Below, one piece after another: positions 21,387-30,480 of a DNA stretch of 64,000 bases. The number at the start of each line of letters is the position of its first letter. Position 1 is the stretch's first letter. The translations under genes and the position numbers were made by a program. The DNA comes from Ornithinibacillus contaminans (GTDB lineage Bacteria > Bacillota > Bacilli > Bacillales > Amphibacillaceae). The notes under the pieces were generated by a model, which saw nothing but the letters and a program-made list of their open reading frames with translations, was not told the origin of the DNA and did no database searches. Location of the stretch: contig NZ_LDPV02000044.1 in the NCBI RefSeq assembly GCF_001038425.2, positions 1 to 64,000 on the forward strand, written 5' to 3'.

Positions 21387-21944
21387 TTAAGGAGTCATAG
21401 CGTCTGCTTTCGTTTCATGAACAGTACCAAATGGATGCTCAGGCGGGGCATAGATAGTATAAAGTTTAAGTGGTTCATCCCCCGTATTGGTTAGATTGTG
21501 CCATTTACCAGCAGGTACCATAATTGCATAATCATCATAAACTCTTTCTTGAAAATATAAATTATCTTTAGTATCACCCATTTGAACGATCCCTTGCCCC
21601 TCTTCAACACGTAAGAATTGATCAACTGTGGGATGAACTTCTAAACCGATGTCTTCCCCAGCATTGATACTCATCACAGTAACTTGCAAATTACTACCTG
21701 TCCATAAGGCTGTTCGAAATGTACGGTTTTGCTTAGTAGCCTCATCAATATTCACTACAAATGGTTCTTTTCCATAATCTTTTAATTCAATGCTGCTTTC
21801 CTCATTTAATGAATGCCAATAACGATATCGTTTAGCATATTCTATCTCATCAGCATAAGACCGGTACACAGGCTGTCTTCCATAAACACACATTGGTACA
21901 TTGACGTAATAAGGATGTGGATACATATAAGGAACATAGTACAT
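21387..21944 (-). CDS. Cupin-domain protein
   Basis: Protein of about 185 aa. The N-terminal 40 residues are rich in Tyr, Pro and Met (YYVPYMYPHPYY), reminiscent of spore-coat or exported proteins. A conserved cupin barrel follows (about 60-175). Cupin motif 1 reads GLEVHPTVDQFLRVEEGQG and motif 2 VPAGKWHNL, so one of the usual His ligands of motif 1 is replaced, as in many proteins of this subfamily. The start is ATG at 21944, 9 nt after GAAGGGA; upstream in-frame starts overlap that site. Enzymatic activity unknown; a small-molecule or mannose-6-phosphate-isomerase-like role is possible. Confidence 0.8.
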   Translation of the reverse strand: MYYVPYMYPHPYYVNVPMCVYGRQPVYRSYADEIEYAKRYRYWHSLNEESSIELKDYGKEPFVVNIDEATKQNRTFRTALWTGSNLQVTVMSINAGEDIGLEVHPTVDQFLRVEEGQGIVQMGDTKDNLYFQERVYDDYAIMVPAGKWHNLTNTGDEPLKLYTIYAPPEHPFGTVHETKADAMTP

Positions 21945-22162
21945 TTCGCTCATTCCCTTCACAGATTTATAATATTATCCTATTCACTATGTTTAGGGAA
22001 TGTACTTCGATTATGGTGACTTATCACAAAAGACTTTACTCATTTAAATGGCCCGGTTGTGGAAATCAACACCTATATATAAAACTCTTCACTTTAAATA
22101 AATTCTTTCACAAAGTCATTTAAAAGTGATACCCTTGTTGCGCAGTATTGCTATTCCCCTAC

Positions 22163-23365
22163 CTACAAAGATAGCTTTTTAACAAAAACCACCTTCAAAT
22201 AATTTCCCTGCGGATACTCTTTAACCGTTCGGAAATCCTCCGGAAGCGAAAATTGCTCTACTATTGTATAGTTATGACCAGAATCTTCAAATGCTTTTTG
22301 AATAAAGCCTTTGAATTTGCTCATTCCAAATGAACTACTATTGGTAGAGGCAACAATGACGCCATCATCTTCGGTTATTGCTATTGCTTCTTTTAATAAT
22401 TTGGTGTAATCCTTATCCGCACTAAAAACAACCTTTTTTGAGCGAGCAAAGCTAGGTGGATCAAGTACTACCAAATCAAATTTCAAATTCTTTCTTCCGG
22501 CATATTTAAAGTAATGAAACACATCTTCCACAATAATATCCTGTGCGTCGTAATCAATCCCATTTAGACTGAATTGCTCAATCGTCTTCGGCTTACTTCG
22601 GTTGGCAAGGTCAACACTAGTTGTTTTCGTAGCACCACCAAGTGCCGCAAATACGGAAAACGCACCTGTATATGAGAACGTATTTAACACCGTTTTCCCT
22701 TTTGCATACTTATCTCGGATAGTTTTTCGCACTTCTCGTTGATCCAGAAATACCCCAACCATTGCACCTTCGTTTAAGTAAACAGCAAACTTCACACCAT
22801 TTTCTTTCACAATTAGTGGAAACTCTCCACGCTCTCCAGCGACAAAGTCATCATCTTCCATCATATACTGACCTTTTGCATCAAACCGTTTCTTCTGGTA
22901 TATACCTCTAAAGTCCACCGATTCTTTCAGTGCCTCGATAATAGCCTCCCGATAATGGTAAATACCAAGGCTGTACCAATTTATTAAATAGAAGCCTTCA
23001 AAGTAATCGATGGTGATACCACCAACACCGTCTCCCTCTCCATTAAAAACTCGAAACGCAGTTGTTTCTTCGTCTGCGAATAAATTCGCTCTACGGCTGA
23101 GTGCGGCTGTTATTTTATTTTTAAAGAATTTCTTATCAAATGTTTCCTGTTCATTCTTGCTAAGAATCCAGCCATATCCCTTGTTCTGTTTACCATAGTA
23201 GCCCTTGGCGATAAATGCATTCTTTTCGTCAACCAGCTTTACAACAGAACCTTCTTCTTTTAAATCCTTCAGATTACTAATTGCATCCGAGAAGATTAGT
23301 GGAAACCCACCACGATATTTATTTACAAATTTTGCATCTACTTTCAGTTTTATATCCTTTACCAT
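22163..23365 (-). CDS. Class I rRNA methyltransferase, RlmI family
   Basis: SAM-dependent m5C methyltransferase related to E. coli RlmI (23S C1962) and Bacillus YwbD. The 400-aa protein has an N-terminal PUA-like RNA-binding domain (about 1-75), a central EEHEC-like domain, and a Rossmann domain (about 200-400). The Rossmann domain has the SAM loop NTFSYTGAFSVFAALGGA and the motif IV/VI block LDPPSFARSKK. The C-terminus FRTVKEYPQGNYLKVVFVKK is typical of the family. It stands alone on the minus strand between the cupin gene and yerC. The exact target nucleotide is inferred only. Confidence 0.87.
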   Translation of the reverse strand: MVKDIKLKVDAKFVNKYRGGFPLIFSDAISNLKDLKEEGSVVKLVDEKNAFIAKGYYGKQNKGYGWILSKNEQETFDKKFFKNKITAALSRRANLFADEETTAFRVFNGEGDGVGGITIDYFEGFYLINWYSLGIYHYREAIIEALKESVDFRGIYQKKRFDAKGQYMMEDDDFVAGERGEFPLIVKENGVKFAVYLNEGAMVGVFLDQREVRKTIRDKYAKGKTVLNTFSYTGAFSVFAALGGATKTTSVDLANRSKPKTIEQFSLNGIDYDAQDIIVEDVFHYFKYAGRKNLKFDLVVLDPPSFARSKKVVFSADKDYTKLLKEAIAITEDDGVIVASTNSSSFGMSKFKGFIQKAFEDSGHNYTIVEQFSLPEDFRTVKEYPQGNYLKVVFVKKLSL

Positions 23366-23478
23366 TCCGTCAAATCCAATCTATCGATATTTTGTATGTT
23401 ATCTAGTATTTCTTGATTGTAACACATAATGCACCTTTACCAAGATTTTAGTGACAAGCACTACTTTTGCTTGCAATA

Positions 23479-23518
23479 CAAAAAAGCACGTTAACGAGAA
23501 ATACACATGTTAACGCAC
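23479..23518 (-). terminator. Terminator downstream of yerC
   Basis: GCGTTAAC and GTTAACG arms around a 13-nt loop, then GCTTTTTTG on the minus strand, about 20 bp after the yerC stop. It ends the yerA-yerB-yerC unit. Confidence 0.75.
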
Positions 23519-23536
23519 CTTTAGTCAAATAATCAT

Positions 23537-23833
23537 TTATTCTGTTTCCATAATCCGCTCTAAAACAATCTTATACCCGTCACTACCATAATCAATACAA
23601 CGTCTTACTCTTGAGATGGTCGCTGTTGATGCTTTTGTTTCCTTCTCAATCGCATTATAGGTACGTCCTTCTGTTAGCATTTTTGCCACTTGCAGGCGTT
23701 GCGTGAGTGACTGGATTTCCCCCATTGTTGCGATGTCATCAAAGAAACGATAACATTCTTCACGGTCTTTTAACGATAAAATCGCATCAAATAGCTGATC
23801 TAGTTGTTCTCCTCGTAATTTATCTATCTGCAT
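23537..23833 (-). CDS. yerC: YerC/YecD family TrpR-like regulator
   Basis: 98-aa DNA-binding protein of the TrpR/YerC-YecD family. The helix-turn-helix lies near residues 45-75 (MLTEGRTYNAIEKETKASTA then TISRVRRCIDYG), matching the trp-repressor fold. B. subtilis YerC is a repressor-like protein of the same length next to yerB. The ligand is unknown. ATG at 23833 is 5-6 nt after AGGAGG. It follows yerB by 18 bp and is followed by a terminator. Confidence 0.9.
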   Translation of the reverse strand: MQIDKLRGEQLDQLFDAILSLKDREECYRFFDDIATMGEIQSLTQRLQVAKMLTEGRTYNAIEKETKASTATISRVRRCIDYGSDGYKIVLERIMETE

Positions 23834-23851
23834 GGTATTTCCTCCTACTCC

Positions 23852-24889
23852 CTACTGACCTGAAATCGTAACCGATTCTTCCATACCAGGATTTGTTGGA
23901 ACAACATTAATCCACGTCTTACCTGGAACAAACCCAACTACTTCACCGTCTTTAACTGGAACGATTTTTCCATCACGGTTTTCCCACTGAAGCTGTTGGA
24001 CCTTCCCTTTTTGGATCAGATACGCATTTCCTCCCGCATTCATATCGACAGCACGGCGACCCGCATCATCAATTACTTCATGATGTGTCTCAACGATAAA
24101 GACATTATCAACCTGAATCGGTTCGTTCGTGTCTAACTCCACTGTCATTTCACTGTCATTATAGCGGGTATATATTTCTGCTGTTGCATCGTATACATAT
24201 TCCACGATTTCCAATGGATTGTCGGAATAAACGATTTCTATATGAGCTGCATTATCACCAGTGATTGCATCAACTTCTTCCTCCGCTAAAAACGGTAAGG
24301 CATCGTGATCAGCTTTAACCTCATAGCCTAAATCCGTCGCCACATCGTATACATTATTAAGTAGTAAATAAGAGTTATGTGGTGCTACTCGGAATGATTC
24401 GCGCTTAAATAAGTGTCCATCATTATCATATTGCGCCCCATCAATATGGTCAATTCCGCGATTATCAAGCATATCATTTACAAAGGTAGCAGCACCATGA
24501 TAAATGTATAAGGCACCATAACGATTGGCTAAGTCAAAATAGTACTCGCGGGCACTACGAACTGGCCCAACCATCTCAGGCTGTTCACTTTGATAAAGTG
24601 CTAGAAAACGAGTAATCATACCTTCTGCTAAAATCTCAAATACAATATCCGCTTTCGAAAGTCCTGTTTGCGGACGAGCGTTACCGTGGTTGTTTACCAT
24701 CACACCGACAATCCGGTTATCCACTGGATCATTTGTGCCGATCCCGGTTAATGGGTATACATTTTCAAAGGCTTCCTCTTCCACTACTTCTTCCGGTTCT
24801 TCCTCTTTCTGCGTCGTATCGGTTTCTTTATTACAAGCTACTAATACAATACTCATACCAATAAAAAGAAATAAAATAAAATTTCTCAT
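23852..24889 (-). CDS. yerB: YerB lipoprotein (DUF3048)
   Basis: Exported lipoprotein of 345 aa. The type II signal peptide has lipobox LVAC (Cys19). An acidic Glu-rich linker (EEEPEEVVEEEAFE) leads to the DUF3048 domain with VMVNNHGNARPQTGLSKAD and MVGPVRSAREYYFDLANRY. The start is ATG at 24889, 8 nt after AAGGTG; a longer reading adds 21 basic residues ahead of the signal peptide and is unlikely. Molecular function unknown. It lies between yerA and yerC, as in B. subtilis. Confidence 0.9.
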   Translation of the reverse strand: MRNFILFLFIGMSIVLVACNKETDTTQKEEEPEEVVEEEAFENVYPLTGIGTNDPVDNRIVGVMVNNHGNARPQTGLSKADIVFEILAEGMITRFLALYQSEQPEMVGPVRSAREYYFDLANRYGALYIYHGAATFVNDMLDNRGIDHIDGAQYDNDGHLFKRESFRVAPHNSYLLLNNVYDVATDLGYEVKADHDALPFLAEEEVDAITGDNAAHIEIVYSDNPLEIVEYVYDATAEIYTRYNDSEMTVELDTNEPIQVDNVFIVETHHEVIDDAGRRAVDMNAGGNAYLIQKGKVQQLQWENRDGKIVPVKDGEVVGFVPGKTWINVVPTNPGMEESVTISGQ

Positions 24890-24973
24890 GCTCCCAACAC
24901 CTTTTCTCTGTCGATTTTTGCCTCTTAGTTGCCTGGTTCCTATCAAATTCATGACCTCTACTTCTATTATATG

Positions 24974-26713
24974 TTACCTCATAGTAGCTGGAAAGAGTAC
25001 TTCTCGCTTTTTAATATCAATTATACCTGCCTGAGTGATTCGGATATAGGGCAAATGGGTCGATGATAAAAATAAGATACTGTAAATAGGATCTTGAAAG
25101 GAATAGCCAAACTGTTGAAGCGTATCCTTCAATTCCTTCTCAATCCGAATTAACTCCTCCATATTACCCGCAAACATTTTACCACTTAATTGTAGGGGGA
25201 TTTCTACTATAATTTCACCTTCGTGCACAAGAACAATTCCACCACCTAGCTCTTTCAGACGCTTCCATGCAAGTAGCATATCCGGTTTATTCTTACCAAC
25301 AAAAACAAGGTCACCGGTTTGGGAAAACGAACTTGCTAAGCCACCTAAATTCTTTGTGAAACCACGAATAGTTGTATTTACGCGCCATTCCCCTTTTTTA
25401 TCCAATAAAAGAAGGAATGCATCATCACGATCCTCCGGTAATTTATCTACACTTATATCAGTTTGAATCGCATACGGTTTCATAATGACGTCATTTACCA
25501 TATCCAACCCAATTGGGATTGAAAATTGCAAGTCACTCATATTCATATCCCAGTCAAATTCCAGTGGCTTTAGGTTATAGTTTTCCCAATTAATGGTTGA
25601 CGGGAATTCTTGAACAACCTCATCCTTCACGATCCATTGTCCTTTTGCTAGAACACTTTCCGGATGCGGGTTGTCCTTTGCTTGTAATATATTAATATTC
25701 GCAATCCTCCCCGGAGCTATACATCCAAGCTATTCCTCTAAGTGAAAATGCTTGGCCACATTAAACGTCGCCATCCGGTACGCCTCTTCAATTGGGACAC
25801 CCCGTTGAATCGCAATATCAATACAGACATTGATTAATCCCTTCTCATAAAATCCAGCTGTTCCACCATCGGTCGTCATGGTTAATTGATCGAAGGTTGT
25901 TAATCCCGCTTCTAGTAGTTCATCAAGCAATTGCGGTAAATCTGGACGAATCGACGAATAACGTAAACCCACCTGATAGCCAAGTTTCAAGCGCTTCATC
26001 ACATCCTCGCCACTAATCGACTCATGATCAGCTGATACACCGAGGAGTTTGAGTTTTGTTAGTGTATTCTCAGAAGCTCCTGGCAGATGCCCCTCAACTG
26101 GCAACCCTTTTCGCTTTGCTTGTTGTAGCCAATACAATAAGCGATCATCACCATTCAATAAGCTTGGCCACCCAGTTAATTCCCCACCTTGAATAACAGA
26201 CGGGTGAGAAAGCCAATCCATCATATCCGTTGTATTAAACAATTCATCCTCATTTAACAATTCCGTTTGCGGGTCAAAGCGTGACCACCAATACATGGTA
26301 ACTGGAAGCTTGTCAAACTCTTCTAATATCGAAAACGCTTTCTTTTTGTCGAATAAAAAAAGCCATGTTAAGTTATCATTTACTAGTGTTGTTGTGCCGA
26401 ATCTAGCTGCATATTTTGCTAATTCTTCCGGGTTATAAACTTGAAACGGATGGGCATGTGGCTCCATATAACCAGGAACAACAAACTTCCCCTCACAATC
26501 TACTATTTCAGTGTCCGTTGTCTGGTCGGGTAAGTTCTCCCCAACATAGACAATTCGCTCATTATATACCCAAATATTTGCTGTTAGCCATTGCTTTAGG
26601 TACATATTTAAATACGTAGCATTTTTCAAAACTAATGTCGGAGCAATTTTGCCTTCCACTACTTTTACATGCTTACGTAGCTCTATATTTCTCCAATACC
26701 CATTTTCTAGCAT
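24974..26713 (-). pseudogene. yerA: YerA, adenine-deaminase-family amidohydrolase, interrupted by one TAG
   Basis: From ATG 26713 (after GGGAGTG) to the stop at 24974 there are 580 codons, the length of B. subtilis YerA. A single in-frame TAG (25730-25732, codon 328) interrupts the frame. Upstream of it lie the metal-binding PHAHP motif, the EGHLPG region and the TTDGGTAG segment. Downstream, in the same frame, the expected GCIAPGRIANINIL and the adenine-deaminase C-terminal domain continue without other defects. CAG to TAG (Gln) would explain it. The first half stops before the C-terminal domain and is probably inactive; the second half could start at ATG 25630 but has no good Shine-Dalgarno. 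Readthrough or a base error are alternatives. Confidence 0.8.
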
Positions 26714-26881
26714 ATGGCACACTCCCAATCATAGTTTTTATAATTGTACCATAATTCACGCTTTATTACTGTAAAGTTTTTATGAAGTAGTGTGAAGATT
26801 TGTTGACAATTGATGTGGTTTGGGGTGTTCTTTATAAATTTAAATGGTTGTTGTGGATTGAAATTTTGATCCGTGGGGGGG

Positions 26882-26961
26882 TGAATTCAGCGCAAATTAT
26901 AGTATATCACCGTTCGTACAATTATTTCAGCGGGAAGAACTGTTATTTCGGCGTAAGCAGT
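26882..26961. repeat. Mini-array of 20-bp period, seed TCAGCG
   Basis: TCAGCG at 26888, TCACCG at 26908, TCAGCG at 26928 and TCGGCG at 26948 are exactly 20 bp apart, each preceded by ATT or TAT. Seed family differs from the larger arrays; the pitch is the same. It lies between yerA and the inserted GNAT-GrpB-GNAT-NUDIX cassette. Confidence 0.55.
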
Positions 26962-26984
26962 CTTCAACTAGATAAGTTTAGTAT

Positions 26985-27015
26985 ATAAAAAGAACGCTCT
27001 ATTTAAGAACGTTCT
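26985..27015 (-). terminator. Terminator after the cassette; near-copy of the purD terminator
   Basis: AGAACG and CGTTCT arms followed on the minus strand by TTTTTAT. The 31-bp segment matches 29190-29220 at 28 of 31 positions. Two of the three differences are compensatory across the stem (A-T here, G-C there). Confidence 0.75.
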
Positions 27016-27030
27016 CCCCCCAAAAAATAT

Positions 27031-27528
27031 TTACAAGATCTTCGACATATAGTACTCATCCACAAACTCACCATCAATGATCAATGATTTCCTCTTTGTA
27101 CCTTCCACTTCAAAGCCAGCTTTTTTATACAATGACAGTCCTGGTTCGTTCTTCGTGACCACTGTTAGTTCCAGCCTTTTGATGTTATTAGAGGCTGCCC
27201 AATTCTCTAGCTGTTTGAATAGCAATTTACCAATACCTTGTCCTCGATAACCCTCAGAGATTCCAATAACAATATAGGCAGCATGTTTATTCCTTTTAGC
27301 GTTACCACCCATGGCAAATAAGTACCCTATTAATTGATTATCTCGTTCAGATACAAGAATAGTAGAGTTATCCTCACTATTAATTCGCTCAATCATCGTT
27401 AATTGATTTTCTGGCTGAATAACCCTTTCCCCAGCTTCCCAAAGCATGTATTGTGAACTAGCTTCTACTCGTTGGATTAGATTTGCTAGGTTCTCTGCAT
27501 CAGATGGTTTTATTTCTCTAATTTTCAT
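27031..27528 (-). CDS. GNAT family N-acetyltransferase
   Basis: 165-aa acetyltransferase with the acetyl-CoA motif GISEGYRGQGIGKLLFKQLE (about 88-108) and the C-terminal ELTVVTKNEPGLSLYKKAGF block. This architecture resembles the spermidine/RimI-like group, but the substrate cannot be read from sequence. It overlaps the GrpB-type gene by 11 nt and so is translated with it. It is the last gene of the small cassette between the two related terminators. Confidence 0.85.
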   Translation of the reverse strand: MKIREIKPSDAENLANLIQRVEASSQYMLWEAGERVIQPENQLTMIERINSEDNSTILVSERDNQLIGYLFAMGGNAKRNKHAAYIVIGISEGYRGQGIGKLLFKQLENWAASNNIKRLELTVVTKNEPGLSLYKKAGFEVEGTKRKSLIIDGEFVDEYYMSKIL

Positions 27529-28054
27529 GGCGTTTTTGCTCCCTTAAGACTTCTCCAAACCAATGAATTGCCCGCTGTTCCATTTCCTCTACAAAATCCT
27601 TCTTTGCTGGACTGTATTCATTTGTATCCTCGTAACGTTGAGCCAATTCTTCCTTAAAATTACTGTACCTAATAACTTCCTCTGGATGAGTCCGTAAATA
27701 ATCTCGAAAAATTAAGTGCCGTTCGATTTCAGGATTATCAAATTGATAACAATGAATATGGTGCGTCCTATTTTCTCCACCTTTTCGAAAGAACCTTCTA
27801 CCCGTAATACCCCATTCACCTGCAACATCATATCCAAGAGATTGCATTTTGGAATTGAATAAATCAACCTTCTCTATATCTTTAAAGATACACATCATGT
27901 CAATTACAGGTTTTGCCTTCATTCCCGGAACTGATGTACTTCCAAAATGCTCACATCTTATGATTTCCTCGCCGAATATTGTTTTCAGATTTTGTACCTC
28001 GTCATGAAACATTTGAGACCATTTATCATTAAATTCAGTGAGCCGAACTTTCAT
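27518..28054 (-). CDS. GrpB-family nucleotidyltransferase-fold protein
   Basis: 178-aa protein of the GrpB/UPF0157 family. It has the family motif IIRCEHFGSTSVPGMKAKPVID in the N-terminal third and HHIHCYQ near the middle, both typical of the minimal nucleotidyltransferase-like fold. Biochemical function is not established. ATG at 28054. It sits 15 bp after the upstream GNAT gene and overlaps the downstream GNAT by 11 nt. Confidence 0.88.
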   Translation of the reverse strand: MKVRLTEFNDKWSQMFHDEVQNLKTIFGEEIIRCEHFGSTSVPGMKAKPVIDMMCIFKDIEKVDLFNSKMQSLGYDVAGEWGITGRRFFRKGGENRTHHIHCYQFDNPEIERHLIFRDYLRTHPEEVIRYSNFKEELAQRYEDTNEYSPAKKDFVEEMEQRAIHWFGEVLREQKRHEN

Positions 28055-28069
28055 TTATTGTACACTCCT

Positions 28070-28570
28070 TTAGATACCATATTTATTTAAGTTTTCCGTA
28101 TTAAACTCTTGGATGTACTTTCCCTCTTTAAAGTACTCTGTAAATTTACCTTTGCTGATCTCCTGAATTAATCCATGCCAAAAAGAATGGGCAGGCTTAT
28201 TTTTTACTATTTGAGTAATTTTCCAATCACCAGGAAACATGGTAAATAATTTTTTCGCAGCTTCTTTCCCGTATCCCTTTCCACTATGTTTAGCCATGAT
28301 AAAAAACTCTTGAATTGTGTTAGGGTAAGAATCCTTCGCGCTTTCCACAAGTGCAAATCCAATAAGCTCATCGTCTTTCTTTATAAAATAAGCATGAAAA
28401 TTTTCATTATCCCAATATTTATCTAATTTAAATGGCTCATATGCACCATCTTCTTCTACACTAATAATAGGAATGTATTTGCTGAATTCATATATGTAAA
28501 ATTGCATAATATTTTGTAATACATGTTCTTCCTTTGCCTGTACTCTTTGTAAATTTAACAAAAAATCCAC
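28070..28570 (-). CDS. GNAT family N-acetyltransferase
   Basis: 166-aa acetyltransferase. The acetyl-CoA motif is MAKHSGKGYGKEAAKKLF (about 102-119), followed by WKITQIVKNKPAHSFWHGLI. Composition is Lys-rich and AT-rich relative to pur genes. It belongs to the YybD/PA-type subgroup with the W-x-I-x-Q-V signature, but the substrate is unknown. It starts just upstream of the GrpB gene; the NUDIX gene lies 44 bp before it. Confidence 0.85.
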   Translation of the reverse strand: MDFLLNLQRVQAKEEHVLQNIMQFYIYEFSKYIPIISVEEDGAYEPFKLDKYWDNENFHAYFIKKDDELIGFALVESAKDSYPNTIQEFFIMAKHSGKGYGKEAAKKLFTMFPGDWKITQIVKNKPAHSFWHGLIQEISKGKFTEYFKEGKYIQEFNTENLNKYGI

Positions 28571-28614
28571 CCACTTTTAAATATAAATACTTGAATAAGA
28601 ACCAATTCTCTAAT

Positions 28615-29070
28615 TTACCCAATAATTTCTCTATCCATATACTGCTTAATAAACTCCCTATACTCATCAGTTAACCCACTAGGCAAATTATGTAATGAAA
28701 AATACTGCATGTTTTCTGATTCACTATAATCAATTTTAATGTCTCCACTTACATCTTTCGTATAATAAACAGCTGTTACTGAATATAATTCATCACCATT
28801 CGGAACTTTTAAGTAGTAGTTTGAGTCGGAGAATACATTAAGCAATTTTAAGTTTTCAACTGCTAGTCCTGTTTCTTCAAAAACCTCTCTTTTGGCGACT
28901 TCTTCAAAACTTTCTCCTAAATCCATTAAACCGCCTGGCAATCCCCAAGTACCCTCGAGTCTCATTTGTAATAAGACTTCATCTTGTTCATTTAAAATGA
29001 TTACAACTGAACCAGGTAAAATAATTGGTTTATGCCCTACATATTGTCTGAGATATTTATAGTATTCCAT
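28615..29070 (-). CDS. NUDIX hydrolase
   Basis: 151-aa pyrophosphohydrolase. The Nudix box GLMDLGESFEEVAKREVFEETGL is complete (G-x5-E-x7-REUxEE pattern, about 62-84). The N-terminus EYYKYLRQYVGHKPIILPG is typical of Bacillus YjhB/MutT-like proteins. The start is ATG at 29070, 6 nt after AAGGTGGAG; the GTG four codons earlier overlaps that Shine-Dalgarno. First gene of the four-gene cassette after purD. Substrate unknown. Confidence 0.87.
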   Translation of the reverse strand: MEYYKYLRQYVGHKPIILPGSVVIILNEQDEVLLQMRLEGTWGLPGGLMDLGESFEEVAKREVFEETGLAVENLKLLNVFSDSNYYLKVPNGDELYSVTAVYYTKDVSGDIKIDYSESENMQYFSLHNLPSGLTDEYREFIKQYMDREIIG

Positions 29071-29189
29071 TACGTACTCCACCTTCTGGATCGCTATTTG
29101 CCTTTAGACTTTATTAAACTGCCAGTTTTTACAACTTACACTTCCATACTACCATAATTTTCAAATAATTTTACTCACTTTTTGCACAA

Positions 29190-29220
29190 ATAAAAAGGAC
29201 GCTCTATTTCAGAACGTCCT
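29190..29220 (-). terminator. Purine-operon terminator overlapping the purD stop codon
   Basis: AGGACGTTC/GAGCGTCCT arms with loop TGAAATA and a TTTTTAT tail. The upstream arm is the last codons of purD (GAC GTT CTG AAA TAG), so the stop codon lies in the loop. A terminating ribosome would cover the hairpin, which may couple translation to termination. Confidence 0.85.
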
Positions 29221-30466
29221 CACCAATCTTACCAATATCCGATCGATAGAAAAATCCATCTATCTCACCAACAGAAGTCAAGCTTTTATATACTAATCTA
29301 CCTGCATCCGCTAATGTTCCAGCCTTCGCCCCAACTACCAGCACACGTCCACCATCCGACACATAGCCATTAGCTGCTTGCCCAACACCAGCATAAATCG
29401 TAAATGTATCGTTCTCAGGAAAAGCAGGAACAGAAACACCTTTTTCATACGACCCAGGATATCCCGCGGAAGCTAGCACGACACCAAGGCAAGCTTTCTC
29501 TTCCCATGCCAACTCTGGATTCTTCCCAGCTAACACATCCAGCATCACCTGAACCAGGTCATTTTTCAACAACGGCAATACGACCTGTGTCTCTGGATCG
29601 CCGAATCTAGCATTGAACTCAATGACCTTTGGTCCTGCCTCTGTCATGATTAGTCCAGCATACAATATTCCTGTAAACGTACGTCCTTCAGCGACCAATC
29701 CACTTGCAGCCTTCTGCAAAATTCCCTCCGCAGCAACCTTAATCACATCTTCTGTTATATCCGCAACAGGAGCATAAGCACCCATGCCACCAGTGTTTGG
29801 CCCCGCGTCATGATCAAAGGCACGCTTATGATCGCGTGCTGGAATCATTGGGTAAACATTTTCACCGTTTACAAATGCCATCAAAGAAAATTCTCTACCA
29901 GCTAAAAATTCTTCGATAACTACTTTAGCACCAGCATCGGAAAAGGCTTTGGAAACAAGCATATCATCAATCGCTTGGTATGCAATCTCCTCCGTTTCTG
30001 CAACAATTACTCCTTTACCAGCAGCTAAACCGTCCGCCTTAATCACAATTGGAGTACCCTTTTCCGCTACATAGCGTTTCGCCAATTCAGCATCTGTAAA
30101 TGTTTCATAATCAGCAGTTGGGATATGGTATTTCTCCATCAATTCCTTGGCAAAGCTTTTACTACCTTCAATAAGCGCTGCTTCCTTTGTAGGTGCAAAG
30201 ATTGCTAAATTCTCTTCCTGAAATCGATTTACTATCCCCATTAGTAATGGATTTTCAGGACCTACAAACGTTAAATCGATCGCATTACGCTTTGCAAAGT
30301 CGACCAAACCATCAACATCTGTTTCCTCTATCGGTACACAGGTTGCATCACGAGACATCCCGGCATTACCTGGTGCAATAAATAGATTTCCAACTTGGTT
30401 ACTCTCAGAAAGCTTTCGTACGATACTATGTTCCCGACCACCACGACCAATCACTAAAACGTTCAT
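29204..30466 (-). CDS. purD: Phosphoribosylamine--glycine ligase PurD
   Basis: GAR synthetase, step 2 of de novo purine synthesis: phosphoribosylamine + glycine + ATP to GAR. The 420-aa ATP-grasp protein starts MNVLVIGRGGREHSIV. It has FVGPENPL, the ATP-grasp loop IKADGLAAGKGVIVA, HKRAFDHDAGPNTGGMGAYAP and the metal site VIEFNARFGDPETQ. ATG at 30466 is chosen over TTG one codon earlier, because it is better spaced from GAGGGGG. It is the last gene of the operon, 14 bp after purH. Confidence 0.96.
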   Translation of the reverse strand: MNVLVIGRGGREHSIVRKLSESNQVGNLFIAPGNAGMSRDATCVPIEETDVDGLVDFAKRNAIDLTFVGPENPLLMGIVNRFQEENLAIFAPTKEAALIEGSKSFAKELMEKYHIPTADYETFTDAELAKRYVAEKGTPIVIKADGLAAGKGVIVAETEEIAYQAIDDMLVSKAFSDAGAKVVIEEFLAGREFSLMAFVNGENVYPMIPARDHKRAFDHDAGPNTGGMGAYAPVADITEDVIKVAAEGILQKAASGLVAEGRTFTGILYAGLIMTEAGPKVIEFNARFGDPETQVVLPLLKNDLVQVMLDVLAGKNPELAWEEKACLGVVLASAGYPGSYEKGVSVPAFPENDTFTIYAGVGQAANGYVSDGGRVLVVGAKAGTLADAGRLVYKSLTSVGEIDGFFYRSDIGKIGEDVLK

Positions 30467-30480
30467 CAAAGACCCCCTCT

